Source: Opitutaceae bacterium (GTDB lineage: Bacteria; Verrucomicrobiota; Verrucomicrobiia; Opitutales; Opitutaceae). Taken from it: DNA of 41,854 nt. The notes below the pieces were generated by a model. That model made no database searches, had not been told where the DNA came from, and worked only from the letters and a program-made list of their open reading frames with translations. How positions within the stretch are numbered: the stretch's first letter is position 1; each line of letters starts with the position of its first letter. The stretch lies in the NCBI GenBank assembly GCA_016793535.1, contig JAEUHA010000166.1:1-41854 (forward strand), written 5' to 3'. This document shows, in pieces, positions 27,686 through 35,664 of this stretch. The translations under genes were made by a program, and so were the position numbers.

Positions 27686-27748
27686 CACGAAACACACGGA
27701 AAACACGAAAACGCGGGGACATTTTCGCGTGTTTCGTGTGTTTCGTGG
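27686..27748. repeat. 9-nt-periodic hairpin element, CACGAAACA class
   Basis: This is the cleanest copy. Three units at 27686-27712 (CACGAAACA, CACGGAAAA, CACGAAAAC) face three inverted units at 27722-27748 (TTTTCGCGT, GTTTCGTGT, GTTTCGTGG) across a 9-nt loop. It is inserted inside the cbb3 assembly operon, between the 56-residue membrane protein gene and the SafE-like gene, and is far more AT-rich than its surroundings. Confidence 0.9.
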
Positions 27749-27772
27749 TTATTCCATCCGCGCGGCCTGAGT

Positions 27773-27943
27773 TCATTTCGCTTTTCCTCCCGTCGCCAGC
27801 GGAACTTCCGCCACGCGGTGCTGCGCCGCGATCGTGAACCAGGTCGTCCACGCCGCGGCCTGGATCACGAAGGCGACGACAATCCAGAGCCAGAGTCGCG
27901 ATGGACGAGTCTGCCCCGGGCCGGCGGCGTGGTTCGCGGTCAT
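27773..27943 (-). CDS. 56-residue single-pass membrane protein at the ccoH position
   Basis: The start codon overlaps the ccoG stop as ATGA, the strongest evidence that this short frame is translated. The product is 56 residues: a hydrophilic start (MTANHAAGPGQTRPSR), one membrane helix with several tryptophans (LWLWIVVAFVIQAAAWTTWF) and a short basic tail ending GGKAK. In standard ccoGHIS clusters the gene after ccoG is ccoH/fixH, which has a membrane anchor and a larger periplasmic domain. This protein has only the anchor. It may be a reduced FixH or an unrelated small subunit; I do not recognise it by sequence. Confidence 0.7.
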   Translation of the reverse strand: MTANHAAGPGQTRPSRLWLWIVVAFVIQAAAWTTWFTIAAQHRVAEVPLATGGKAK

Positions 27944-29427
27944 GGCTTGGCCTTGTTGTTCTCGCGGAGCAGCCGGGCTTCCGGGCCGACAAACTCGACG
28001 CCACGCGTGAGCCGGAATCGTCCGGCGGCATCCTGGACGATCACCTCGAAATGAAACGGCCCGGTGTAGGCGTCGCGTGATTTCTGAAGGATGAGCGGCT
28101 GCACGAGCTCGCCGAGCGGGCCCACTTCCACCGGGCCGTCGAAGCCGGACTGACGCACGGCATCCGGCAGTCCCGCGAGACTCAGGATGAAACGCGCCGG
28201 CTGGCTGCGCTTGTTCACGATCCGAACCAGGTACTGGTTCCGCACCGAGGCATCATCGACGATGTACGGCGCGCCCGTCATGCGCGTGACGAGGAAATTC
28301 GCCGGCTTCACGCTCGAAAGCGCCCACGTGGCGACGCTGGCCCCGATGACCAGCAGGATGCCGTAGAGGATGGTCCGGGGGCGCAGCCAGCGGGTGCGAC
28401 CGCCCGTGAAGGCCTTTTGCGAATCGTAGCGGATGAGCCCGCGCGGGCGCCCGATCCGGGTCATCACGTCGTCGCAGGCATCGATGCACGCGGTGCAGCC
28501 CACGCACTCCATCTGCAGGCCCTGGCGAATGTCGATCCCGGTCGGGCAGACGTGCACGCAGCGGTTGCAGGCGACGCAATCCCCGGCCTTCGCCGAGCCT
28601 TCGTCAGGCAGGCTCGTGAGCGGAGAGGAAACGGACGGAACGCCGGTCGCAGACTTGGCCACCGCGAGCTTTCCGCGGGGTTCGCCGCGCTTGGCATCGT
28701 AGCCAATGACCAGCGAGTGGTCGTCGATCAGCGCGGACTGCAGGCGCCCGTACGGACAGATGACGATGCAAAGCTGTTCGCGGAACCAGGCGAAATTGAA
28801 ATAGAGCACGCCGGTCGCGACCATCATGAAGGCGAAGGCGCCCCAATGTTCACCCGGGGCGGCGCGCACCATCGCCCAGACTTCCGGCAGTGAGACGTAG
28901 TAGGCGAGAAACAGGTGGGTGATCACCGCGGAAACGAGCACGTAGAGCGTGTGCTTGAGCGCGCGGCGGGCGAACTTGCCGGCCGTGAGCGGCGCCTCGT
29001 CGAGCGCGCGGCGGGCGACCGCGTCACCGTCGATCCAGCGTTCGATCCGCCGGTAGACATGATCGAGGAAGACCGTGTGCGGACACGCCCAGCCGCACCA
29101 GATGCGTCCGAGCAGCGCGGTGATGAAGAAGAGCGAGAAGCCGAGGCCGGTGATGACGAAGAACAGGAGCCACAAGTCCTGCGCGGCCAGGGTCACTCCA
29201 AACAGGTGAAACCGACGCTCGGCGATGTCCAGGAACACGGCCGGGTGGCCGTTGATCTTGATCCAGGGCAGCGAAAGGTAGAACGCGATCAGCCCGAACG
29301 CCGACCAGCGGCGGGCCGTGGCGAAGCGGCCGTGGGCGTCGGCCGGGAAGAGAAAGGTGCGCGATCCGTCGGCGCGAATGGTGGTGACGGAGTCACGATC
29401 CGGAAGAAGAGTCTTGGGCGCGGCCAT
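27940..29427 (-). CDS. ccoG: Cytochrome c oxidase accessory protein CcoG (polyferredoxin, Cu reductase)
   Basis: This 495-residue CcoG/RdxA/FixG protein has membrane helices at about 43-60, 80-107, 160-180 and 197-212. The NapH-like motif WCGWACPHTVFLDHVYRR is near 110. Two ferredoxin clusters are present: C284, C287, C290, C294 (CVACNRCVHVCP) and C308, C311, C314, C318 (CVGCTACIDAC). A further helix (about 350) and a C-terminal Ig-like domain follow. CcoG reduces Cu(II) to Cu(I) for cbb3 copper insertion. An insertion of about 20 residues rich in Ser/Pro (near 258-280) precedes the first cluster. ATG 29427 was chosen over an upstream start. The stop overlaps the following small gene by ATGA. 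Confidence 0.95.
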   Translation of the reverse strand: MAAPKTLLPDRDSVTTIRADGSRTFLFPADAHGRFATARRWSAFGLIAFYLSLPWIKINGHPAVFLDIAERRFHLFGVTLAAQDLWLLFFVITGLGFSLFFITALLGRIWCGWACPHTVFLDHVYRRIERWIDGDAVARRALDEAPLTAGKFARRALKHTLYVLVSAVITHLFLAYYVSLPEVWAMVRAAPGEHWGAFAFMMVATGVLYFNFAWFREQLCIVICPYGRLQSALIDDHSLVIGYDAKRGEPRGKLAVAKSATGVPSVSSPLTSLPDEGSAKAGDCVACNRCVHVCPTGIDIRQGLQMECVGCTACIDACDDVMTRIGRPRGLIRYDSQKAFTGGRTRWLRPRTILYGILLVIGASVATWALSSVKPANFLVTRMTGAPYIVDDASVRNQYLVRIVNKRSQPARFILSLAGLPDAVRQSGFDGPVEVGPLGELVQPLILQKSRDAYTGPFHFEVIVQDAAGRFRLTRGVEFVGPEARLLRENNKAKP

Positions 29428-29494
29428 GTGGGGAGGGCGTGTGGGTGGATCGCAGGCACGCCGGGGCAAGCGCGCGAAGCGTCAAAGGCGGGGA

Positions 29495-29517
29495 CCTCGG
29501 GTACGGGGCCCCCGAGG
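29495..29517 (-). terminator. Possible hairpin between ccoP and ccoG
   Basis: CCTCGGG at 29495-29501 pairs with CCCGAGG at 29511-29517 over a 9-nt loop, about 20 bases after the ccoP stop. There is no run of T on the minus strand, so it is not a standard terminator. It could set the ratio of oxidase subunit to assembly factor mRNA. Low confidence. Confidence 0.3.
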
Positions 29518-29537
29518 CGGGACGGCCGGCAAGGGCA

Positions 29538-30116
29538 TCATGGGACGGGAGGCGGAGTGGGTTTCTCGATGACGATCGGTTCGCCCTCCTTGTGCTTGCT
29601 GAGGATGTAGGCGGTGACTTCGGTGATCTTCTTCGCTCCGAGCACGGGTCCCCACGCGGGCATGCCCTTGGTGAGGACACCCTTCGTGATCAGGTCGTAT
29701 ACCTCGGTGGGCTTGCCGCCGTGGACCCAGCTGGTGTCGGTGAGATCGGGTCCGATGGCGGCCGGACTCTCGGCCTTGCCCCGGAGGCTCGCCAGGTGGC
29801 AGGCGCCGCAGTTCGCGACATAGGTCGTCCGGCCGGCCTCGACGAACTCCGGGTTGCGGCTCATCTGCCACAGGCTCGCGTCATCGAGCTTGGCGGCGGA
29901 AAGCCGGCTCGCCTCGATCCGGGCGATCTCGGTCGTGACCGTCTCGCTGCCGGTGGCGCCGATCCGGAACCACTCGTAGTAGCTCCAGTAGCCGACCCAG
30001 AAGACGATGGTGGCGTACAGCGTGTAGAGCCACCAGTTGGGCAGGCGCTTGTCGTATTCCTGGATGCCGTCGTACGTGTGCGGACGGAATTTGTCGTCAG
30101 GCAGAGGTGATTTCAT
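29538..30116 (-). CDS. ccoP: cbb3 oxidase subunit III, mono-heme form
   Basis: This 192-residue CcoP has one membrane helix at about 27-45 (WWLYTLYATIVFWVGYW) preceded by the CcoP-typical HTYDGIQEYDKRLPNWW. It contains one cytochrome c domain, with heme attachment C103-G-A-C106-H107 and the likely axial Met152 (KGMPAWG). Standard CcoP has two c hemes and about 290-300 residues, so this one lacks one heme domain. It should still pass electrons to CcoO. The start lies inside the ccoQ gene (20-base overlap), so the two are translationally coupled. The C-terminal tail is proline-rich. Confidence 0.92.
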   Translation of the reverse strand: MKSPLPDDKFRPHTYDGIQEYDKRLPNWWLYTLYATIVFWVGYWSYYEWFRIGATGSETVTTEIARIEASRLSAAKLDDASLWQMSRNPEFVEAGRTTYVANCGACHLASLRGKAESPAAIGPDLTDTSWVHGGKPTEVYDLITKGVLTKGMPAWGPVLGAKKITEVTAYILSKHKEGEPIVIEKPTPPPVP

Positions 30117-30288
30117 GTCGGGCGGGCGGAGTGGCCGTTTCGAAGGGAAGGTTCTCGAAGCGTTCGACCTGTGAACGCTTCATGCGGAGGGCGCGCCAGG
30201 TGCACGCCACGTAGATCGACGAGGCGGTCACGAAGGCCACGAACGTGAAGATCGCGGCGGAATTTTCGAGGACGAGGCGACGGAACAT
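30097..30288 (-). CDS. ccoQ: cbb3 oxidase small subunit CcoQ
   Basis: This 63-residue membrane protein has one helix (AIFTFVAFVTASSIYVACTW) followed by a basic stretch (RALRMKRSQVERFENLPF), the usual CcoQ layout. Its end overlaps the ccoP start by 20 bases and its start lies 43 bases after the ccoNO stop. Position and topology support CcoQ even though the family is poorly conserved in sequence. It is thought to stabilise the complex. Confidence 0.82.
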   Translation of the reverse strand: MFRRLVLENSAAIFTFVAFVTASSIYVACTWRALRMKRSQVERFENLPFETATPPARHEITSA

Positions 30289-30331
30289 GGGCGGGAGGCG
30301 AGAGGTGCGAGGCGAGAGGACCGGGGACGGT

Positions 30332-32650
30332 TTACTGGGCCGGGGTGCCGGGCTTGTTGACGGGCTCGGATTTGCCGAGGACCTGGAGGTAGGCGATCAT
30401 GGCAATGATCTCCTTCTCGGGCGCCACGATGGCGCCGGCGGCCTTGAGGTCGGCCGCGATCTGCGCCGACTGCTCGGCGACGTTGCGCTTGATCTCCTCG
30501 GCGGTCCAAGCCGGATAAGGCACGCCGATCGTGCGCTGGACCGAGATCTTCGTGGGCAGCACCGACACATCGAGGTCACGCCGGAGCATGGCGGCGTAGG
30601 AAGGCATGTTGGAGCCCTGCGACAGCGCGCGCGGGTCCTCCATGTGGCGGAGATGCCAGACGTTCGGATACTTTCCGCCGACGCGGGCCAGGTCCGGGCC
30701 GTTGCGCTTCGAGCCCCATTGGTAGGGATGGTCGAAGATCGACTCGCCCAGTCGCGAGTAGGCACCGTAGCGCAGCACATCCGGCACCAGCGTGCGGATC
30801 ATCTGCGAGTGACACGTGTAGCAGCCCTCGCGGACGTAGATATCCCGGCCGGCGAGTTCGAGCGGCGTGTACTTGACCTGCAGGCGATCCTCGATGTTGG
30901 CCGCCTTCTGGACGACCACGGTCGGGATGATCTGGATCAGTCCGCCGACCGCGACGGCGATGAAGGTGAGGATCGAGAAAGGAGCCGCGTTGAGCAGCAG
31001 CCGCTCGTACCAGTCGGACCAGGCCCGGCCGCGCGACTCGAAGTGCGCGACCGCCGCCACGGTGCAGATGATCGTGCCCGCCAGGCCCACGATGCTGATG
31101 GCGTCCCGGCCGAACATCCACACGCAGGCAAAGCCGCACGCGAGGACCGAGAACAGCACGGGGGGATTGAAGACCGTGCCGAGGAGGCCGAGCCGGCCTT
31201 CGGCGGGCGCATGCTCCTCCTCGTCGGCGAAGACCTCGATCGATCCGTTCACCGGCGAGGCGCCGCGCAGCGTCATCCACATGTTGTATGCGAGGACGAG
31301 GAAGCCGACGAGATAGAGTCCGCCGCCGAAGACGCGCATCAGCATCAGCGGCCGGATGGAATTCAAGGTGTCGAGGAAGTTTGGATACGCGAGCACGGTG
31401 CCGTTGTCCGTGGTGGCGTTGAGCATCAGGCCCTGCGTGATGCCGCTGACCCACATCGCGGCGACGTAGAGCAGGATGCCGACCGTCCCGAGCCAGAAGT
31501 GGACGTTGGCGAGGCCGACCGAGTAGAGCGGCTTGTTCCAGAGGCGCGGGAGCAGCCAGTAGATCATGCCGGCGGCCATGAATCCGTTCCAGCCGAGGGC
31601 GCCGGCGTGGACGTGGCCGATGATCCAGTCGGTGTAGTGACCGAGCGCATTGACCGCCTTGATCGAGAGCAACGGTCCCTCGAACGTCGCCATGCCGTAG
31701 AACGTGACGGCGGCCGCCATGAATTTCAGCACCGGCTCCGTGCGCAGCTTGTGCCAGGCGCCGCGGAGCGTGAGCAGGCCGTTGAGCATGCCGCCCCACG
31801 ACGGCGCCCACAGCATGAGCGAGAACGTCATGCCCAGCGTCTGCAGCCAGTCGGGCAGCGACGTGTTGAGCAGATGGTGCGGGCCGGCCCAGATGTAGAG
31901 AAAGACGAGCGACCAGAAGTGCACCACCGAAAGCCGGTACGAGTACACCGGGCGCTCCGCGGCCTTCGGGATGAAGTAGTACATGATGCCGAGGATCGGC
32001 GTCGTGAGGAAGAACGCCACGGCGTTGTGCCCGTACCACCACTGCACGAGGGCGTCCTGGACGCCGCCGAAGATCGGGTAGCTGTGCGTGAAGCTCGTCG
32101 GCAGCGAGAGGTGGTTGACGATGTAGAGCATCGCCACGGTGATGATCGTCGCGATGTAGAACCAGATCGCGACGTACAGGCTCGGCTCGCGGCGCCGGGC
32201 GAGGGTCCAGAAGAAGTTCACGCCGAACACCACCCAGATCAGCGCCACGGCGATGTTGATGGGCCAGATCAGCTCCGCGTACTCCTTGCCGCGGGTCAGG
32301 CCGAGCGGCAGGGTGATCGCCGCCGCGACGATGATCGCCTGCCAGCCCCAGAAATGCAGCGCGGAGAGAAAGTCGCTCGCCAGCCGCGCCTTCACCAGCC
32401 GCTGCGTGGAATAGTAGATGCCGGCGAACATCATGTTGCCGACGAACGCGAAGATCACCGCGTTGGTGTGCAGCGGCCGCAGGCGGCCGAAACTGAGCCA
32501 CTCCGTGTTGAAGTTCGCCTGCCAGAAATTGAGCTGCGACGCGACCAGCACGCCGACCAGCATGCCGACGACGCCCCAGATGAGGGTCGCAAGCAGAAAC
32601 TGGCGGACGACTTTATCGTTGAACTCGATGGTGATTTTTTGGGCTGACAT
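30332..32650 (-). CDS. ccoNO: Fused cbb3 cytochrome oxidase subunits I and II (CcoN-CcoO)
   Basis: This single 772-residue frame contains CcoN and CcoO in sequence. CcoN runs to about residue 480, with His61 (PLHTNAVIF), His208 (WYGHNAV, a CuB ligand), His258-His259 (GPHHLLN, CuB) and His346/His348 (IGHVHAGALGWNG, heme ligands). A linker and two hydrophobic segments (about 497-535) follow, then the CcoO anchor near 555-580 (VAVGGLIQIIPTV). The single CcoO heme c site is C610-YT-C613-H614 (CYTCHSQMIRT). This is the proton-pumping, high-affinity oxygen-reducing core. Fused forms are known from other phyla such as Bacteroidota. No frame break was seen across the junction. The ATG leader is CTTCCTCCCG, without a Shine-Dalgarno sequence. 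Confidence 0.96.
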   Translation of the reverse strand: MSAQKITIEFNDKVVRQFLLATLIWGVVGMLVGVLVASQLNFWQANFNTEWLSFGRLRPLHTNAVIFAFVGNMMFAGIYYSTQRLVKARLASDFLSALHFWGWQAIIVAAAITLPLGLTRGKEYAELIWPINIAVALIWVVFGVNFFWTLARRREPSLYVAIWFYIATIITVAMLYIVNHLSLPTSFTHSYPIFGGVQDALVQWWYGHNAVAFFLTTPILGIMYYFIPKAAERPVYSYRLSVVHFWSLVFLYIWAGPHHLLNTSLPDWLQTLGMTFSLMLWAPSWGGMLNGLLTLRGAWHKLRTEPVLKFMAAAVTFYGMATFEGPLLSIKAVNALGHYTDWIIGHVHAGALGWNGFMAAGMIYWLLPRLWNKPLYSVGLANVHFWLGTVGILLYVAAMWVSGITQGLMLNATTDNGTVLAYPNFLDTLNSIRPLMLMRVFGGGLYLVGFLVLAYNMWMTLRGASPVNGSIEVFADEEEHAPAEGRLGLLGTVFNPPVLFSVLACGFACVWMFGRDAISIVGLAGTIICTVAAVAHFESRGRAWSDWYERLLLNAAPFSILTFIAVAVGGLIQIIPTVVVQKAANIEDRLQVKYTPLELAGRDIYVREGCYTCHSQMIRTLVPDVLRYGAYSRLGESIFDHPYQWGSKRNGPDLARVGGKYPNVWHLRHMEDPRALSQGSNMPSYAAMLRRDLDVSVLPTKISVQRTIGVPYPAWTAEEIKRNVAEQSAQIAADLKAAGAIVAPEKEIIAMIAYLQVLGKSEPVNKPGTPAQ

Positions 32651-32811
32651 CGGGAGGAAGCGGAAAGGGTGCTGACGTGGCGGGCGGGAAAACGACGGAG
32701 CGACGGGACGAACGCGTTAGGGCCGGAGCGCGGAGACGCGGCACGGGAGGAACGCCGGCCCGCGCGTGAGCGCAGCCGTGGCGGGACCTCCCCGTGCTCT
32801 CCGCCTCCCGT

Positions 32812-32991
32812 TCATTCCCGAACGTTCCGGCGCTCGCGCGTGACGACGCGCAGTTCTTCCTCCGCGAGGGGCAGCAGCGAGTCGCGCTCGGCGCTGCTCG
32901 CATTTCCGCGCATCTGCTCGCGAAGGAAGAAAATCACGAAGGTGAAGACCAGGCAGAGGCTGATCGTGAGCGTAAGGGGAACGACGGACAT
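32812..32991 (-). CDS. Small single-pass membrane protein upstream of ccoNO
   Basis: This 59-residue frame runs MSVVPLTLTISLCLVFTFVI then FFLREQMRG and a charged C-terminus with EEELRVVTRERRNVRE. One membrane helix (about 5-24) and a cytoplasmic acidic/basic tail are evident. Size and topology resemble CcoS, which is otherwise missing from this locus, but the CcoS landmarks are not clear, so no symbol is given. It lies between a DUF2934 gene and ccoNO on the same strand, with about 160 bases of untranslated sequence before ccoNO that may hold the main oxidase promoter. Confidence 0.6.
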   Translation of the reverse strand: MSVVPLTLTISLCLVFTFVIFFLREQMRGNASSAERDSLLPLAEEELRVVTRERRNVRE

Positions 32992-33018
32992 GATGGTAAA
33001 GGTGTGAAGGAAGAAGTG

Positions 33019-33243
33019 TCAGACGGCGCTTTGCCCCGGAATCGGCGGCGGCAGTGGCGAGATCAGCGTACGCTTGGTCGAGGCGTCCCGGCCGTGGTGG
33101 TGCCGGAGCAGTTCCTTGGCGGCCAGCCAGTTGTCCAGATCGCGACCCGGCACCTGGCCGCCCTCCAGCCAGAGCAGGTAGGCGGTGTGTTGGATCTCGG
33201 CCTCGGTCGGCTCGTGCACGGGAGGCTTGGATTTCGGTTTCAT
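33019..33243 (-). CDS. DUF2934-type small protein
   Basis: This 74-residue protein contains the DUF2934 pattern: AEIQHTAYLLWLEGGQVPGR followed by DLDNWLAAKELL, with the conserved Ala-Tyr, Leu-Trp, Gly and Trp positions. The family's function is unknown; members are short soluble proteins that often sit near stress or respiratory genes. The proline/lysine-rich start and end are probably disordered. ATG 33243 was chosen over an upstream start at 33282 because it begins just before the domain. It is probably the first gene of the cbb3 transcription unit. Confidence 0.75.
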   Translation of the reverse strand: MKPKSKPPVHEPTEAEIQHTAYLLWLEGGQVPGRDLDNWLAAKELLRHHHGRDASTKRTLISPLPPPIPGQSAV

Positions 33244-33334
33244 GGCGGCAGTCCTGCTGAGGGTTGATGTTAGAACGGACACTGAGATTTAGCTCCGCGA
33301 GTGTTGGCGGGATTTGCGCATTTCTTGTTCGCGC

Positions 33335-34300
33335 TCAGGCGGCAAACGCGAGCGGTGCAGCGGAACGCGCGGGCGTCGTGCGGCCGTGCAGGTGCTCGCG
33401 GTAGGCGGTGGGCGATTCACCGGCGATCCGGCGGAAGACCCGGTTGAACTGCGAGAGCGACTGGAACCCCGCCTCGTACGCGGCTTCGCTGATCCGCGTG
33501 TTGGCGTTGAGCAGCAGCTGCTTGGTCCGCTCGATCCGCGCCCGTGCAATGTAGTGCGTGAGCGTGAGCCCGGTGCCGGCCTTGAAGACCTTGCAGAAGT
33601 AGAACGCGCTCATGTTCGCGGCCCGCGCCACCTGATCGAGCGAAAGCGGCTCACTGATATGCTCGGCGATGTAGGCGCGCGCCTTCGCGACGGCGGGCGG
33701 CTCGGCGGTCGCGCTCTTGATCATCACTTCGTTCGCCACCATCGCCAGGTGCTCGGCGAAACTCGTGAGCAGCCGGAGCATCGCGTGGTAGTGTCCCTTC
33801 GCGAGCACGCGCGAGCGGAAGAAGGCCTCGCGCAGAACCGCCGTGTCCTCGACCGGACTCCAGCGACCCAGTTCCTTCACCGCCGTGCGGAACTGGCGCT
33901 CGGTCGGCGCCCGGAAGAAGATCTGGCCCGTCTGCAGGTAGGCGACGACGGTTTCGCCGAGCCGGACGGGCACCAGCGAATCGTTGAGCCCGGCGAAGCA
34001 CTCGATCGTCGCCACGCCGTGGACCGCCTCCGCTTCGGCTTGCTGCTGGTGAGCGAGGCAGGCTGCGCACGTCTTGCTGCGGGCCGCCATCAGCGTGCAG
34101 AAAGGGTTCAGGTTTCTCGCACCAGCCATGGGCGCCTGAAACGCACCCGGGGCCCGGAGCACCAACGGCAGACCGGTCGCGGTCTGAAACGCCTGCTGGT
34201 AGTCGCGGAAAATCTCGGAGGTCTGGAGACGGCCGACCAGGTTGTCGCCGTGGTCGGGGGTGACCGCGGCAGGGGTCGTGGGGGAGGCGGGCGTGTTCAT
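33335..34300 (-). CDS. PocR-domain AraC-family transcriptional regulator
   Basis: This 321-residue regulator has an N-terminal PocR ligand-sensing domain (about 20-190). The cysteines of that family are present: NPFCTLMAARSKTCAACLAH and ECFAGLNDSLVPVRLG. A C-terminal AraC double helix-turn-helix (about 215-305) includes LDQVARAANMSAFYFCKVFK and AAYEAGFQSLSQFNRVFRRI. PocR domains are predicted small-molecule sensors; the cysteines could also bind metal or respond to redox state. It is transcribed divergently from the phosphorelay operon, with an inverted repeat between them. A second, closely similar regulator begins at the right edge of the window. ATG 34300 was chosen; ATG 34315 is also possible. 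Confidence 0.9.
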   Translation of the reverse strand: MNTPASPTTPAAVTPDHGDNLVGRLQTSEIFRDYQQAFQTATGLPLVLRAPGAFQAPMAGARNLNPFCTLMAARSKTCAACLAHQQQAEAEAVHGVATIECFAGLNDSLVPVRLGETVVAYLQTGQIFFRAPTERQFRTAVKELGRWSPVEDTAVLREAFFRSRVLAKGHYHAMLRLLTSFAEHLAMVANEVMIKSATAEPPAVAKARAYIAEHISEPLSLDQVARAANMSAFYFCKVFKAGTGLTLTHYIARARIERTKQLLLNANTRISEAAYEAGFQSLSQFNRVFRRIAGESPTAYREHLHGRTTPARSAAPLAFAA

Positions 34301-34370
34301 GACGCCGGCGAGCATAGCGACAAAATATGCGCAGGGGTATTGGTGCCGGAGCGGCATCTGACTAAAGGAT

Positions 34371-34390
34371 TTCCCTAGTCGGCTAGGGAA
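34371..34390. promoter_or_regulatory. Inverted repeat TTCCCTAG-N4-CTAGGGAA, candidate operator
   Basis: Perfect 8-bp arms TTCCCTAG (34371-34378) and CTAGGGAA (34383-34390) surround 4 bases in the short region between two divergent genes. The right arm ends at the A of the kinase ATG. Inverted heptamer-like sites are typical of NarL/FixJ regulators, and one is encoded in this operon. It could serve that protein or the PocR/AraC regulator. If it is an operator, the kinase may start instead at GTG 34450. Confidence 0.5.
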
Positions 34391-35664
34391 TGCCCCCAAA
34401 ACGCCCTCCGCCCTTGCGCCGGTCGCTGGGTCGGAAAACAGTCTGGCGCGTGTCCTCCTCCGCTCCCCTCTCCCATCGCGACCCCGCCCGGCTCGAGCAG
34501 GACCTGCAGATCACCCTCAAGGAGCTGCGCGACGTCCGCGCCGCCCTCGACGAGCACTCGATCGTGGCCATCACCGACCCCGCCGGCCGGATCACCTACG
34601 TCAACGACCGCTTCTGCGCGATTTCGAAGTACTCGCGCGAGGAACTGATCGGCCGGGACCACCGTATCATCAACTCGGGCCATCACCCGAAATCGTTCTT
34701 TCAGGATCTGTGGCGCACGATCACCGGCGGTCAGGTCTGGCGCGGCGAGATCAGGAACCGCGCCAAGGACGGCACGTTCTATTGGGTCGAGACCACGATC
34801 TTCCCGTGTCTCGACGACTCCGGTCGCCCGGCGCAGTACGTCGCGATCCGCACCGACATCACCCGCCGCAAGGCCAACGAGGACGAACTGCAGCGGATCG
34901 CCGCCGAACTCGTGGAGAAGAACAAGGAGCTCGAGGCCATCGTGTACACCGTCTCGCACGACCTCCGCTCGCCACTCGTCAATGTCCAGGGTTTCAGCCG
35001 CCAGCTCAACCGCGCCTGCGACACAATCCGCGCCGCCGCCACCGCCGCGGGCGAACACGGCGCCGTGCCGGTCTCGGTTCTCCGGGCGCCGCTCGACCAC
35101 GCCATCCCGCAGGCGCTGCGCTTCATCAACGCCGGCGTGACGAAGATGGAGTCGCTGCTCGCCGGTCTCCTGCGCTACTCCCGCCTTGGCCGCGTCGCCC
35201 TCGCGATCCGCCCGCTCAACGTCAACGGCCTCCTCACCGAGATCGTCGCCGCGATGAAGTTCCAGCTCGACGAGGCGAAGGCCGAGGTCCGGATCGAATC
35301 CCTCCCCGTCTGCCTCGGCGACCCCGTCCAGACCAACCAGGTGTTCGCCAACCTGCTCGACAACGCCCTCAAGTACCGCGACCCCGCCCGGCCGCTGCGT
35401 ATCACGATTTCAGGTACGGTGCAGGACGGACAGGCCGTCTACGCCGTCGCCGACAACGGGATCGGCATCGCCCCCGAGCACCAGGCCAAGGTCTTCGACA
35501 TCTTCCACCGGCTCAATCCGGACAGCACCGCCGGCGAGGGCCTCGGGCTCACCATCGCGCAGCGCGTGCTCGAGCGGCAGAAGGGGAAGATTTGGGTTGA
35601 GAGCCGTGCGGGCGCGGGTTCGACTTTCTTCATCTCTCTGCCCGCTGTGCATCCACGCGCATGA
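34390..35664 (+). CDS. PAS-domain sensor histidine kinase (soluble)
   Basis: This 424-residue kinase has no membrane helix. A PAS/PAC domain lies at about 53-160 ([20 protein letters not shown], then [14 protein letters not shown]). The dimerisation/phosphoacceptor domain has His190 ([11 protein letters not shown]). The catalytic domain carries the N box [20 protein letters not shown] and [11 protein letters not shown] cytosolic PAS suggests sensing of an internal redox or small-molecule cue. The start is uncertain: ATG 34390, or GTG 34450 in frame; the first 20 residues are basic and unlike the family. The stop overlaps the next gene as ATGA, so the kinase and the CheY-like regulator are coupled. 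Confidence 0.92.
   Translation: MPPKRPPPLRRSLGRKTVWRVSSSAPLSHRDPARLEQDLQITLKELRDVRAALDEHSIVAITDPAGRITYVNDRFCAISKYSREELIGRDHRIINSGHHPKSFFQDLWRTITGGQVWRGEIRNRAKDGTFYWVETTIFPCLDDSGRPAQYVAIRTDITRRKANEDELQRIAAELVEKNKELEAIVYTVSHDLRSPLVNVQGFSRQLNRACDTIRAAATAAGEHGAVPVSVLRAPLDHAIPQALRFINAGVTKMESLLAGLLRYSRLGRVALAIRPLNVNGLLTEIVAAMKFQLDEAKAEVRIESLPVCLGDPVQTNQVFANLLDNALKYRDPARPLRITISGTVQDGQAVYAVADNGIGIAPEHQAKVFDIFHRLNPDSTAGEGLGLTIAQRVLERQKGKIWVESRAGAGSTFFISLPAVHPRA

Noticed and set aside
33264..33277. Possible FNR half-site (TTGAT) upstream of the DUF2934 gene and the cbb3 genes
   Set aside because: The second half (ATCAA) is not present at the right spacing, so it does not meet the consensus.
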